The notes: generated from the sequence alone by a model not told the origin. Positions 1 through 12,176 are shown, counted from the stretch's first letter. The stretch: 64,000 bases of DNA from Heliocidaris erythrogramma (GCA_025617745.1 CM046858.1:42791750-42855749), one strand, 5' to 3'. Translations and numbers: made by a program.

Positions 1-1227
1 ATGTGAATGATTTTCTTCCAAGTTTTTTTAATAAGCATGCCTTCAGCAGATTGTAGTTTCATGAACTTATAAAGTTACATATATAGGTAGCTTAGCGAAA
101 TGTTATGGCTTATAAAGACGAGGGAAGACGCTAAGAGGGAAAAAATGCCAGTTTTGTCTGTGCTTCTAAAATTAGAATCAGACATATCTGAAAAAAAAAA
201 GTTTTCATATTATTTTGCTTAAAAGTGTTCAAAGAGGTAAATACTAATTCTACATCCCGATGTTTTGGTTCTGCTTCCGTGAAATAAAATTTTGTCATGT
301 GCGTCTTTCCCGCGTTTTTACTCGCTACGTTTCGTTCAGCTACTAGTACATAAAGAACGAAAGAACAATCAAAGATTTCACAAAACTTGACAAAAAAGTT
401 TGCTTTTGCGTAAGCTGTGTCCGTTCAGTGAATGTTTTCCTGATTCATGTAACCCTTGCTGGAATTACTTTCCACTGTCCGAACGATGTGCGACATTTGG
501 CGGCGTTTCTTAGCACAAAAATATGTGATATGGTCAGCAATATGTCCATAAATGTATCGGCTTGCTTAATTTAAAACAGCGTGAGATTGCACAACGTACA
601 TGGACAACGAAATGTGCTTCGGACGAGGCTGATCTTGAATAAAGGCTGTCAGAATAACTGGGTATGGATGCACCGGGCACCAGGTGCCACCTCTAGCTAA
701 ACATAGGCCTTCCTTGATACACAGAGTGACAACCAGTTGCAAGTAAGCAATTTTCATAGTGATTCAGTATAAACCATGCGAAACTGTTCCAATCAACTTC
801 CTTTGAAACATTTATCCTAGTTTTGGCAGTTTCACATTTTAAAAATAACAACATTAGAAGTTTTTGAAGCATTTCCGTAAATTGCTGGTCTTGTGCCATA
901 AAACGTTTGATAACTTCACTGGCGAAATTCTGAGATATTCAAAAAGTAGTGTTTTCTTCTTTCTGAACGTGATTTGACGAAATTATGTCACATTCTTTGT
1001 TGTAAATTCCGACAAGCTTCGTTCTTGAAGCTTTTCAAGTGTAAGATGTTATTATTTAGTACGTTATCGAATATTCACTTGTCATTTGACCTTATAGTAG
1101 TAATTATTGAGTTTTAATTAAACAGGCAACCACAGATGTCATTTTAGCAAAATACCCCCCCCCCCCCGTGATTGGTCGTTAACTTGCGCGTGATCGTAAC
1201 TCTGTAAAAGCGGCCCCAGGTACTCAA

Positions 1228-1335
1228 TGACATCTGTCTTATACCACAGTCACACCGCCAAACCGATTCCAAACCGACTCCAAATCGACTGATTGTTGGC
1301 CATGGGGGTAAAGTAATGTAGTGTTCGGTCTGTTC
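1228..1335 (-). mobile_element. truncated copy of the element also at 56590-56776
   Basis: The segment reads as the reverse complement of the right part of the 56.6-kb element: a TATACCACAGTCACACC-type end, a G-T-C-G-G-T-T-T-G-G-rich centre on the minus strand, and a GTTCGGTCTGTT end. It stops where the GTTTCAT-type MITE at 1336 begins, which suggests an insertion or truncation boundary. Confidence 0.5.
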
Positions 1336-1473
1336 TCTTTCATAGAACTTGTTATCAGCAACAGCTGCCACATTTCCATGACAAAATTTGCTCTCAGTCA
1401 ATCAGATACAATGATTTCAGTAGCTTATAACAGTTATTGCATCTTGTTACTGATAACACGTTTTATGAAACAA
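1336..1473 (-). mobile_element. MITE family 1, copy a
   Basis: Imperfect terminal inverted repeats are visible: TTTCATAGAACTTGTTATC at the left and GATAACACGTTTTATGAAAC at the right. The core contains, on the minus strand, the TATAAGCTACTGAAAT motif and an ATTGACTGAGAGCAAATTTTGTC segment shared with the copies at 9232, 36604, 48566 and 54026. There is no coding capacity. The family assignment rests on direct comparison within the window. Confidence 0.7.
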
Positions 1474-1569
1474 GGCCCTGGTTCCGGTCTCGCTGGTGTG
1501 ACTACGTAAGCAGGAGCAATTTTCTGGTATAAGGGAGAAAGGGTATGGCTCATGCATTGGTTTTCTTAC

Positions 1570-1636
1570 CTGCTTGAAGACAGCTGTTGATGCTTCGCAC
1601 TTCTTCACTGCACCCGAGCAGAATATGTTAACAAGC
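1570..1636 (-). CDS. transgelin/calponin-like gene, alternative exon 3b
   Basis: This 67-base exon is bounded on the minus strand by a CAG acceptor and a GTAAG donor. Entering in the phase left by exon 2 (AA then G completes lysine), it reads LVNIFCSGAVKKCEASTAVF then KQ. This matches the part of the CH domain after the conserved L-C-K; vertebrate transgelins have a similar V-K-K-I-x-A-S-x-M-A-F-K-Q stretch. It ends in phase 0. Exon 3a at 2760 encodes the same segment with a different sequence. 3b is closer to the vertebrate consensus at its C-terminal end (E-A-S-T, F-K-Q), while 3a is closer at K-P-G-A-V. Because 67 is 1 modulo 3, joining 3a and 3b in one transcript would shift the frame, so they should be alternatives. 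Expression of 3b is inferred. Confidence 0.84.
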
Positions 1637-2759
1637 CTGATAGAAATGCACATATAATGTATATAGAGGGGTGACAACACTAAAGATACTCGAAGGGAGG
1701 AGGACACGGCGATTTGAGGTCAACAGAATTCAATCAAGAACAGATCCGTGAGATGGTTACTTTTAGACGCATAACTGGCCTGATGATGTTCCAAACAAAA
1801 ATCATGGATTATAGTCTAAGAGTAAACGTTTATAACCAGACCTGACATGCCTGAAGACTGATATAATGTCCTTTTGATTATTACCTTTCCCATTGCATGC
1901 CAATCAATAGCGTATTTTCCCTTTACAGATGGGTTTTAATGATTAAGAGAATTTGATTTGCATTGTCGCTTTGTCACCAAATGCTTTTTCCCCTTTCTTT
2001 TAACGATAAAATCTGTAAACTGATTAAACATTCTAAAATGGAAAATATCGATGAATAATATGGTTCGGAAACACCGATGTCTCCTTTCCTAATAAAACAG
2101 TAATCTGGTTGGTTCTAGTTAGACCAAGATGACCGAAGGAGAAGAGAGGGGAAAGTCAGAAAAGAAACCATCTGCTCTGCTGATTGAATTATCGTAGACC
2201 TACACGTGCATGCAACATCAGTTCTATTGTTTAATTTTCTACCAGAAAGACATGAAGATGGATTAATGGTCATCTGAATGTTGGTAACTTGGGGTTCTGA
2301 TTTGGGTATTTTAATAGATTAAAGCATAATGTGTGAGCATGTTCTAGATCTAGTATTGCAAGAATTACGTGTATGGCATCTCTATCAGTGTGTGATACTA
2401 ATATCGAGGTTAGTCTATATCTTTAAAGGATATTAGTCGCCGTTAATGTTGGACACACTAATAGGCCTACTTATAAATGTGCATGCGAAAAAATAGACTT
2501 GGTAAACAGCTGCTAGCACGGTCTTCTTTAATCATTTTAAAGGACCGGCTACGACCGATCCTACGTTGCAGATTCTTCATCGCATGCACTCAGCCTGCAA
2601 AGCGAAAGTTCAGCCGGAAGCCACGCAAGTACGACTAATCTACGGAAGAAGATATACATGCAACATCAAACTGCATTCCAATAATACAATACGAACATCA
2701 GTACTATACTTATTACGTCATGACCTCTTGGAACATGCACTTGTTCCTCTGGGACTTAC
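1637..2759. other. intron between alternative exons 3a and 3b
   Basis: About 1.1 kb of AT-rich DNA. No further exon-3-like sequence, repeat family or RNA gene was recognised. Confidence 0.5.
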
Positions 2760-2829
2760 CTTCGCGAATGTATTTTTTGTAGCGTTCTCAACTTTGTTTA
2801 CTGCGCCAGGTTTAAAAGTGTTTATCAAC
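2760..2829 (-). CDS. transgelin/calponin-like gene, alternative exon 3a
   Basis: This 70-base exon has a CATAG acceptor and a GTAAGT donor on the minus strand. With the AA carried over from exon 2 it reads K, then LINTFKPGAVNKVENA, then TKNTFAK. The L-I-N-x-x-x-P-G-A-V motif after L-C-K is characteristic of transgelin, calponin and muscle protein 20, where it forms part of the CH domain that binds or positions actin. It leaves phase 0, so a following exon starting with a residue such as Met or Gln would fit. It lies 1.1 kb upstream (in transcript direction) of its alternative 3b and 2.0 kb downstream of exon 2. Which of 3a or 3b is the major form cannot be told from sequence. Confidence 0.88.
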
Positions 2830-4247
2830 CTATGGATGTGATCGTTCGAATTCCGGACATGCAGGCAAAACAGAAAACATGAAAAAGAAGTTCAAGCTCA
2901 AATAATGCAAGACTCAAAACACAACAAAACAGAATTAATTTCTTAGTTATAAAAGTTTGAGAAAAGAGGGTTGCCTTAAACAGGAGGTCATCAAAACGCC
3001 CGAAAAAATGCAGTTTGTCGACAGCAAGCAATAGCCATCATGAGGCGCCAACAAGAAGTCAATGTAAGACACTGTAATCAAAATGAGTCAAACTGCCGAT
3101 ATCACCTTTTGTAAACTGAAATGGGATGTCTTCGTACTATGAAAATTGAAATAAAAGATTTTATTTTTATTGTAAAAATCCGCATGAATAAGGATACAAA
3201 GGTGTTCTTTTTATTTTAAAGGTCGCCAATCCAAAACAATGTCAATCCCTGTAGGTTGTAACATTGGAGAAAAAAAAATCGTGCTCAGGATAGGCATATT
3301 ACAAGTAGTATTACTATGTAAAACATCGACGTTCAGTTAAAGAAAATAATGAATCAAAAGAATCATAAAAATGTTATTGTTTACATTCCACAAAGCAGTG
3401 CGTTTTAAACCATTCCAGAAAAGCAAACGGCCCATAATCAAACTGCATAATAGTGCATTGAACCTTGATGCCGAGTAAATTAATATAACTCTATGTAAAA
3501 TGTTTGATATTGACAATTAAGTCCAACTAATCGATGAATGATATTGCTGTCACATGAAATGTTGAATGAGAGCAAAACATAACTCAAGTTAATGAAAAAA
3601 TGACCATCCATTCATACAAATTCTAAATAGTATGGGATGAAATATTGAAAATGATACAAAGAAAGAAATATCGGGGCATGATGTTATCCACTGTATCAAA
3701 AGAATACATGTACATGCAAGATCCAAATACCGTACTTTTAAAAAATCATAGTTGCAATGAATCTTTACTTTTATTTACTTTGAAGGCTTTTATCCCCCCC
3801 CCCTTTTTTTTTTTTTTTTACATAGCGTTAGCAGGATCACACTTCCCAACTAATGTTAGCTCGATACCTCTAAAGCCAGTTCGTAATATTAGTTCATTAT
3901 GATACAAATGACTCTGGAACGACCCCAATTCGTACACGCACGCGCATCTGTTTGGTGTATGTACAAAATTAATGACCTTTATCTGCACATGCGCAATTTA
4001 TAATTACGAACTGGCTCAATGCAAACATGAAACCTATCACGACTGACAGAAGAACCTTTGTTCTGGCCCCAAAACACTCCATTATTCTCTGAAATACATG
4101 TATGTAATTTTATAAAAAGTAAGGATATAAGATTATATATCAATAATACCTAGTTAAATTATTGTAGGTACATCAAAACAACGTTATCGTTCGTACCCGT
4201 TGGGTTAGTCTTATGCTGGTGTCAACATTGAACGAAAATGGCAGCAT

Positions 4248-4251
<4 letters not shown>

Positions 4252-4291
<40 letters not shown>
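4252..4291. repeat. (TA)n microsatellite
   Basis: An uninterrupted TA dinucleotide run of about 40 bases, the left part of a TA-rich block that continues around the palindromic element at 4379-4503. Confidence 0.95.
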
Positions 4292-4294
<3 letters not shown>

Positions 4295-4378
4295 GAATGA
4301 AAAGTCCGTATACGATGAAAAAAAAATGTATATAATGAAAAAAATTGTATATAATGTATATAGGCCTATGTATATATA

Positions 4379-4503
4379 TGGTTATGGGGACATTCGCATT
4401 GTTATACGTCATCCCAATGTCCCCATTACCGGGCTCCATGTCCCCGTAATCGGGTTGTTTTCACACTGACGGAATAAATCGCATTGTTATAGGTCCCCAT
4501 AAC
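4379..4503. mobile_element. palindromic MITE-like element lying within TA repeats
   Basis: The element starts with GTTATGGGGACATTCGCATT and ends with a GTCCCCATAAC inverted copy. The motif CGCATTGTTATA appears near both ends in direct orientation, and TGTCCCC recurs inside. Both flanks are TA microsatellite (to about 4378 and from about 4513), so the element appears to sit in a TA tract. No coding capacity. Confidence 0.55.
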
Positions 4504-4852
4504 CACAGTTTTGTATATATATATATATACATATATATATATACATAGGCCTGTATACATATATTTATATAATTGAAATGATTGGCTCAGAATTGGAGGG
4601 GGAAAAACGACCTTCCGAAGTAGGAAGAATCCAAACAAAATGATACTGATAGTTAATTATATATAAATTAAAGCAATTGTCTCAGGAAAACTAGAGATAT
4701 TGAAAACCAAGTAGGAATAATCCAAATATAGCAAACAAATCCTCTTTTGAAAGTGAGTGCCTTTGGTCCCCTACCAAATCATCATGAAAATATTAGTGGG
4801 ACCCTTGGAATGTTGTGTGACTTTGTGTCTTCTATTTTGTTCCAAGACTTAC

Positions 4853-4968
4853 TTGCAGAGAATGACGCCGTTCTTTAGGTCATCGAAACCGTTGACGGTC
4901 TCGCCTGTGTGGTGGACGATAAATTCGATGCACTGACGTTCAAGCTCGGGGTCGCGTTTTGACTCGAT
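4853..4968 (-). CDS. transgelin/calponin-like (muscle protein 20 type) gene, common exon 2 with start of CH domain
   Basis: This is the anchor exon of the gene: 116 bases between a TTTTCAG acceptor and an AA/GTAAGT donor on the minus strand. It begins in phase 0 with IESKRDPELERQCIEF and ends with DDLKNGVILC plus two bases of a lysine codon. Drosophila Mp20 and vertebrate transgelins/calponins have the same start (K-I-x-x-K-x-x-P-E), a helix with an E-x-I or W-I core, and the closing D-x-L-K-x-G-x-x-L-C-K of the first part of the calponin-homology domain. The protein family binds actin filaments in muscle and other contractile cells. No second copy of this exon was seen, so all eight first exons must splice here. 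The exact orthologue (transgelin or calponin) cannot be decided without the C-terminal repeats, which are outside the window. Confidence 0.92.
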
Positions 4969-6871
4969 CTGAAAAGATTGAGAAGAAAAAAAGATGATAA
5001 TTTGATTTTAGCAATGTCATGATCAGAATTCTAGAGCAGACTATCACCTTTGCTGACATGGTTGATGTAGAGTACCGACCGACCTCTTTAAAATTACTTG
5101 AAATAAAAGCTTTGAAATGGAAAAACATTTCTATTTTGTCAATACAGCTGAATCTCAAATGACCTTATGCACATCATTCATTGATTGCATGTTGATGTTT
5201 ACCGAAATAAAAACAAACAAACAAGCATAAAATAATTATGATAAATATATCATTAATTTGATCATTTGAATTGATTTGATCTGAACTTTATTGGTATCAG
5301 TATATGTATCATATTTCTGACCTTATAATTTCATCGTCACGCAAAGTAAGGTGTAACTAATTATAGTTTACAATGCATATAGTCTTAGAAGACAAGAATT
5401 GTGTTAAACATGTTTGATTCAGAGTAAAGCGTGGGCGCATATTTTATTTTTTTTCGCGATCGATAACGTAAATCACCTTTTCCATAATCTCGATAATGTA
5501 GGGTATTTTAATACATTAATTTTGCACTGCTTCGATGCAGGGTTTCCCCTTTCTTATGTCATTCGCTTGATTCAGACCAAAAGAATGATTTATAAGTAAT
5601 AATTTAAAACAATGCAGGCCGGCCCTACGATCCGATGATGGGTTATGGAAAGGCAATAAAGACTTGGGGCATTATCCTTGCTGGATTCATACATTATTCT
5701 CGCCATTGTCTTGCAGCATAGCTTGCAACCTCTTCACGCGAGAAAACCTCGGCAGTCGAAACCTTGCTACTCCCACCCTACGTCTCTCATCTTACCACGT
5801 TAGCGTACCAACCGACCGATGCCTATATAAGGTACCCGTTGAGCGCCGAAGCCCCTCCGATAACCCTATCCCCAGGAGGTTCAAATGACGAGATGCATTC
5901 CACTGCGGAATGACTGTACGTGTGTGTATGTACGCCCGCGCCCGTATACAGGCGTTTAATTTTGTGCCATTTCACACGTTCGCTCTTTCCAGCCGTTCAC
6001 TTTGATCTTAATTGAACTTGAACTTGAAAATTATTCATCCAATAACAATAACAAACACATAAAAAAAGATATACAAATTTAGATGCAACAGAGTTCAGGA
6101 TAAAAAGGACCAGAAAACAGCATGAATGCTATTCGAGTCTGGTACCTTTAGACATTGGAAAACATTGTTGTATCCTTAACCAAATTATTCATTTTGCACC
6201 ACACAGTAGTAGGAAGAAGGGGATCAACTTTGTAAGAGTAAATATGTAAATATTCAAATTGTTAGGAAAATATTTGACACTTATAAAAGTAATACATTAT
6301 GCGCAGTTTTCTGCAAAATCATCATGCACAATTTTTGTTTGTTTTCAGCGTCTGTCATTTCTAAACATCGTAAACAGCGACTCAGCGAATATTGTTTTTT
6401 TAATTCTATACAGTTTATTATATTTTACAAAATAAGCAGTTGAAAATGAATAAAGAAATTAATTATTACAACGCGGGCGAAGGTGACAGATACAACTTGC
6501 GTCATTCAAGTGTGGTTTTCTGAAATATGTACTTTATCGCTTGTTTTCTCATAATTCAAAGCTATATTCTTGAAATTGGGAATACGAGTAACTCTCATTC
6601 GCATCAAGTTATTTCCTGTTTTTTGTGCAATTTTCATTTTCTTTAATTGATTTTTTCCCCTTCAAATTAATTTACTATATTAAAAACCGAATAATTTCCC
6701 TCTTAAAATACACTTCTTTTTCATCGTGAATCAATCATACTCCACGAGCTCTCATAAGCACATTTCGCATAATCTTGATTTTGTATATTCTAAAAGTGCA
6801 TCCGTGGATTTACCGCTTAAGTATTTTTTTTTTTTAGAAGATCAGTACCAAATGTTAAAGGTGTGATCGCC

Positions 6872-7114
6872 TATCCCTTACAAAAAAGTACCATGGTAAT
6901 ACCGCGGTAAATTGGGACGGTATTACTGTGAAAGTACCATGAATTTACCGCGTTACCCATTGTCAAGATGAAAATACTATGAATATACAATTTTTTTCGT
7001 AGTAATACTGTGGCAATACGATGTTTACCACGGATTTACCATGTTTTCGTGGTATTATGGCGGTAATACCATGAAATACGTAGTATTAGCATGGTATTTT
7101 TTTTTATAAGGGAT
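6872..7114. mobile_element. foldback MITE with ATCCCTTA termini
   Basis: The ends are inverted copies: TATCCCTTACAAAAAAGTACC at the left (quoted to 20 bases: TATCCCTTACAAAAAAGTAC) and GGTATTTTTTTTTATAAGGG at the right. The interior is a series of variants of TACCATGGTAATACCGCGGTAA in both orientations, giving a strongly self-complementary 240-base element with no coding capacity. Confidence 0.7.
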
Positions 7115-7656
7115 TACTTTCAGATTATACATGATCACTGACATATTATGTCAAAGAGTACATCTTTGCCAACTTTCTCATAATAGAAAGTGAACATACC
7201 CTCTGCACTTCTTGATATAGGATATAACTCATTGTTCCTTTTTATCATATGTATTTTTATTTCAATTTGAACCGAGCGAAATCACTCCCGACGTATTCGA
7301 CCACGCCCCCTTGCATATAGATCGTGTTCCCAACAAAACATATTACTAGTAGAATCATCCGACACTGTAGTCCATATACGCCATCAGCTGTCACCGTTCT
7401 TCCGTGTCACTGCCTCAGGATCAAAGGTCTGAATGAAGACTATGCGTGTCAACATCCCTCGAGAAGTAAAACGTGATACAAAATTGATTGTGACGTTATC
7501 CGTACGGGTAATAATAACAGGCGCGTAATATCTCCTATTGTAAACACCGCCTCAGAAATGCCATTGATTCAATGCATTATCCATTACCCCCACCCTATAA
7601 ACTCATTACAGCTTCTTTTATTCTTTTTTATGTACAAGTTAATCAAGGGAGGCCTT

Positions 7657-7691
7657 CCCCCCCCCCCCCCCCTCTCTCTCTCTCTCTCTCC
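7657..7691. repeat. poly-C followed by (CT)n
   Basis: About 16 C residues run straight into a CT dinucleotide tract of about 18 bases. Confidence 0.95.
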
Positions 7692-7830
7692 TTCTCTCCT
7701 TGTGTCTTCATTTGAAAAAGCTATGATATAAGTTATGTCAGTTAAAAGGGTTCAACTCTTAACAAACAATGCATACGCTATATACTTTGTAGAACGGCTT
7801 GCTCTGATATGAGAACAGTGTGTTTATTAA

Positions 7831-8206
7831 AGGCCACCGCACACCTTACTATCGGTCTGCGATCCGATTTCAGAAGAAAATGTAATATCATTTGACAAAT
7901 TTAAAAACGAAAAATATTTTTGATTGAGGGTCTGAATAGTCATACAGATAGAAAACTCGATAATACGGCCTTCGGTGGAATGGCCAAATCGGCTCCGAGT
8001 CATAGTGACGTCACAAAAATCGTACAACTGCCTACGTTTTGCCCTTATTCCCTGTAGAAAGCTCACCAAAACCCTATGTTTAGTATTCATATTACTTTTC
8101 AGAACCTGAATAGGGTAGATTTTATTTGTTATAATGCCAATATTTAATGCCATAGCGATTTTTTTCACAAATCGGATAGCAGACCGATCGTAAGGTGTGT
8201 GATGGG
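7831..8206. mobile_element. MITE-like element with about 35-base terminal inverted repeats
   Basis: The left end GGCCACCGCACACCTTACTA continues TCGGTCTGCGATCCGATT; the right end is the inverted counterpart, AAATCGGATAGCAGACCGAT then CGTAAGGTGTGTGATGGG. The interior of about 300 bases contains a minus-strand open frame of 113 codons, which simply spans the element and shows no transposase motif. Confidence 0.75.
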
Positions 8207-8991
8207 AAAGTCCACCCTGATTACAAGTTGGTTTTAAATGAAGCAGAAAAATGAGAGAAACACAATATTACAAGCTTAATCAAAATCCGAAATAAGAAAG
8301 TTATAAATTTTAGAAATTGTAATAATAACACAAATGGGCAATTCTGTATCTTGCGAGCTACTCTCATATTTGCCCAGTACAGAAAATGTCATAAATTTTC
8401 ATTTTCTTAGTTTCTGATGAAGGAATGGATTTGTTTCATACAGGATTTGTGTAAGACATATGAGCAATGATTATATCTAAGGTTTATGTATGTTCCAATA
8501 TTTTCTTTAGAGAAAATGGAAATTATTGATTTTTGGGGTACAGGGCAAATGGGAGAGGAGCTCGCAAGATACGTCACGAGGTTGCCAATTTGTGTTTGAT
8601 TGATTACAACTTCAAAAATTCATAACTTTCTTAAATGCGCGCCAGCGACATTTAGGGGTATTCCATGTATAAGCAGGGAGGTGGAAGAGACATGCCCGCT
8701 TGTCACCCCTCTCGGTCGATGCTTTTAACAGCCATGTCGGATGCGCGGATACCATGGAAGAGACCCCTCCCGTCCCTCTGCCTTTCCAATCCCACCCTAA
8801 GCATGGTCCAAATCCTGACGACCTCGAATAAATTTCGGAATGCTAGGCACGCGGCCAACATGACATCGAACGCCATTTTTAGAAGTTGATCGACAGAGCA
8901 GCAAGTCATAACATGGCATATAGGCCCCATTGCATATATTCTGGAAAAGGTATAATGTTGTTTATATAAGATCTGAAGGTTTACATGACTG

Positions 8992-9048
8992 TATATATAT
9001 ATGTGTGTGTGTGTGTGTGGGTGTGTGTGTGTGTGTGTGTGTGTATAA
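8992..9048. repeat. (GT)n microsatellite
   Basis: A TA-to-GT compound dinucleotide tract, broken once by GGG. Confidence 0.95.
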
Positions 9049-9180
9049 TACCTTCATTTTAATGTTAGCATTATTGCATTACAAATTTTGTCCATAAAAA
9101 TTAAATGTAGTTGGGACACCATTCTGCAATTTCATTGTCAAAACAATCTTTGTTTAAGAGACTGATACTGTATTGTTAGC

Positions 9181-9403
9181 TTAACCCGTTGACTAAAATG
9201 AATTATCTTACTCCCATATAGGCTTAGTACTGGGGAGCGTTTCATGAAAGGAAGTTGTCGGATATTTTATTCGACGACTGTTATAAGCTACTGAAATCCT
9301 TGCATCTGATTGGCTGAGAGCAAATTTGTCGATGAAATATCTGACAAGTCCTTTCATGAAACGCCCCACAGGAATCACCCTGTTCCCGTAGGCAATGGGT
9401 TAA
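9181..9403. mobile_element. TTAACCC-ended element interrupted by MITE family 1
   Basis: The outer element begins TTAACCCGTTGACTAAAATG and ends GCAATGGGTTAA. In reverse complement it matches the uninterrupted copy at 12177-12256, apart from an insertion at 9232-9367 between CTTAGTAC and CAGG. This is a nested transposon with its empty counterpart in the same window. Confidence 0.7.
9232..9367 (+). mobile_element. MITE family 1, copy b (nested)
   Basis: Inverted ends are GGGGAGCGTTTCATGAAAGG and CCTTTCATGAAACGCCCC. The core has TATAAGCTACTGAAATCCTT then GCATCTGATTGGCTGAGAGC, nearly identical to the copies at 36604 and 48566. It splits the outer TTAACCC element; the junction suggests a very short target duplication (AC or C). 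Confidence 0.8.
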
Positions 9404-10031
9404 AATTGGTGAAGAATATAGTCTCGCAAATTGATGAATAACGCGAGTGAGGTCGGTCATTACTTGGTTAATGTCTGGCCATATACAATACAATTGGCAA
9501 TTGCCGGGAGGCATTGACCCAAAGTAATGCATGGTGGGAAGGCGTCTGCAAAAATGACAAGATTAAGAAACGAATAGCAGCATTACAAGTTGAAATCGGA
9601 CTTATTATATCTATATTTACGATAGATAATATTCTTAGTTTTTAACGTAAGATGTTAATACAGATCGAACTACATGTATATCAAAATAAAAAAGAAGCAA
9701 TATAATTCAATTGGACTGATTTTCTTGAACTAGGTTATTTCTGTGAGGGGGTTTGCATTTTGTGTCTGTTTTTCCGTTTATGTTTCGTCTGCCTCGCAGT
9801 CATTCAAAAGCTATGTCGAGAATCCTAAGCTGGCATTCTCAGCTGTCATTGCTAAGTCACCACGATCCGCCTCCGCGCGAGGTCTGGATGCTTCCAGGAT
9901 TTGACAGTTTATGCATCCATGTAAAAAAACAAAGGATGTCAACTGTATTGATACATACTCTAACATTGAAAGCTTTGTAACTTATTAAAGGCTTAATCTA
10001 GGTGCAGGGGTGACTGCCCCCTTGATTTGCC

Positions 10032-10101
10032 AAGGAGGGGGGGGGGGGTGAAAGGTGTACAGAGACAAAGGGAAAGAATATTTGCCCCCCCCCCCCCCCC
10101 A
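10032..10101. repeat. poly-G tract and nearby poly-C tract
   Basis: A G run of about 13 near 10036-10048 and a C run of about 17 near 10084-10100, separated by about 35 bases. They are complementary homopolymers and could pair. Confidence 0.85.
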
Positions 10102-11608
10102 ACAGAATACTCTGTCACTGCCACTGGCCATATATACAGGTATATGTTGATGTCATCATCTTGTCTCGGCTGCTAAGAAATCCGGGCGAGCGAGGGGGTA
10201 TATTTTGTCTCATTAAGTAACGAAATCGTAATTGAAATTCGCCCCCTTCCCCCTCCCCAGCTCGCCAAAGATCAATTAGATATAGGTCTCGTACATTTTA
10301 GAATATTCAAATAAAATCTGCTGTAGATAAATAAGAGGATAATGCATCATTATATATTTCAGTTATTTCAATTACAATTTTTCAAAGCTTTTACTCCGTC
10401 AATCAAAATATATTATATATCAATATAGAAATACATTTCTGACTATTCAATATTCTTATTGTTTTGACTATATTGAATTCGATCATTTAATGAGCACAAA
10501 AGCAAATGACTGTAATAATTTCATAAGAAAAAGAAGATGAGTTAAAAAAAAGTTATAAACATCAAAAATAATGAAGACATGTGTTTTCAATATAAATTGA
10601 ATATATATGGAATATATGTGGAATAATTATATTCTCCCAGCTCAACTACATTGAGTAGAAATACTTCGTTATCGCGATCAAATGAATAATTAAAAACCAG
10701 GAATAAACTAAGAAATCGTTCCTGTGAGATTTGTTTCACATTTAAAAATAATTTCCATATTCTGAAACCAAGCCGAAATCTTGCAATGAACTCGGTAAAC
10801 CAGGAATGATATCTCTATCATGTGCATCACAGCAGGACGGTGTTTCATCAAGAGGGCAACGTCTATGCTTGGAATGCTAAAAATTCGCGATTGTTTCCAA
10901 TTAGTTTTGTGGGAATGAGGACCTCGAGAACTCATTGTTGCTGAGAATAGGTCCATATTTGGTGGGTTAAGTTTTCATTACCAGAATGTACGCTATTTTC
11001 TTAATGACCGAAACTAGATCACGATCAACTTTGACTTAGGGATATCTGGAACCCAGTAGAAGACAAATTTGAGTGACTGGGGAAATACCTTAATAATATT
11101 CGTGATGTTGCCTTCAGTCAGTCTTTCCACTTTGAAGGGCATTTCCTGAAATTCAGGAAGTTCTGGTAATCTGCAGGTAATTTTATAGCAAAATCAATTC
11201 ATTTCAGGAACATTAGGAATTTTGAAAGTGAAACTTTTCTCTTTTTATTATTTGTTTAAAATTAGAAATTTATATTTTCCCATTTTCTCTGAATTGAATG
11301 TAATTTTTGCTCGCTCGCGAAATTTACAGACTAAAAAGTTGATATTCAGGTGTGGCAAGACGTTAAACGTTAACACCATTGGTAATTCGTAGAAGAAAAC
11401 AGCAAAAAATAGCACGTAAAGAGTCTTCTTGAAAATTTCTGGAAATTCCATCAAAATTCTTGAAATTTTGAGTTCTGTTTCAGGAAATCTGTTTTGACGA
11501 GTGGAAGCACTGCCTTCAGTTGCGGTAGATAAAAGATACATATTTATAGAATCATTCAGTCAAATGTTTATTGTCTACGCGAGTACTAATTTGACATGTT
11601 TTATAATA

Positions 11609-12137
11609 GGCGGGTTCACATGTAGAGCGATAGCATCGATGCTATCTAGGTTTCGAGACTGTTTTGGTCATGACCAGATAGTTTTAAGACCAAACGCTGT
11701 CTGAACGCAGATAGTCACGAGATAGAAGCGAGTTGGAGCTAGGTTTCGAAACTATTCTGGCAGCGAGTTTGGCAGGAGTAAATCTCAGGATCAAGCGACA
11801 AAGCATCGATGCTTTGCGGTAGACCACCCACCGCGCTTGCGACTATAATGTGAACGCAATCGCTGCTTCACTCGCTGCTATCTTCACTCGCAACTTCGCA
11901 TGATATGACCCCTGTGCACAAACTTCCGCGTGTTTTGACCATACCAATTATACTCGGGTCACCGTGTGTGGCGCAGTAATTATTGTTTTGGCAGCGAGTG
12001 AGCGATGAATTTAGTCACGAGTGGGTGATAGAAGCAAGTCGATCATGGCCGGTCTGAACGCAATGGAAATAGTTTCGAGACTTACAAAGCATCGATGCTA
12101 ACATAGCATCGGGGCTATGGACTACGTGTAAACATAA
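11609..12137. mobile_element. about 530-base foldback element rich in GCATCGATGC palindromes
   Basis: The left part has GTTCACATGTAGAGCGATAG, then GCATCGATGCTATC, then GTTTCGAGAC. The right part has the inverted set GTTTCGAGACTTACAAAGCA, ATCGATGCTAACATAGCATC and ACGTGTAAAC. AAGCATCGATGCTTTG lies in the centre. No coding capacity. The ends are imperfect, so the limits are approximate. Confidence 0.6.
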
Positions 12138-12176
12138 CTAATGATCCAGTAAACCTTAAAGTCATCGGAATCGCAA

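Larger units (their letters stand above)
1..1569. other. intron 3 / downstream part of transgelin-like gene, no exon seen
   Basis: In the minus-strand gene this stretch lies downstream of alternative exon 3b. I looked for a continuation of the CH domain (typically a motif like M-E-N-I followed by a helix) and found none, so exon 4 is probably beyond base 1. The interval holds a poly-C run near 1155 and two repeat elements listed separately. Confidence 0.5.
2830..4852. other. intron 2 of the transgelin-like gene
   Basis: AT-rich intron DNA with a poly-C/poly-T run near 3795-3818 and a TA-microsatellite block with an embedded palindromic element at 4252-4540 (listed separately). No other exon was recognised. 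Confidence 0.6.

Noticed and set aside
7827..8168. Minus-strand frame of 113 codons inside an inverted-repeat element as a transposase
   Set aside because: Too short, no DDE-type or other transposase motif; it just spans a non-autonomous element.
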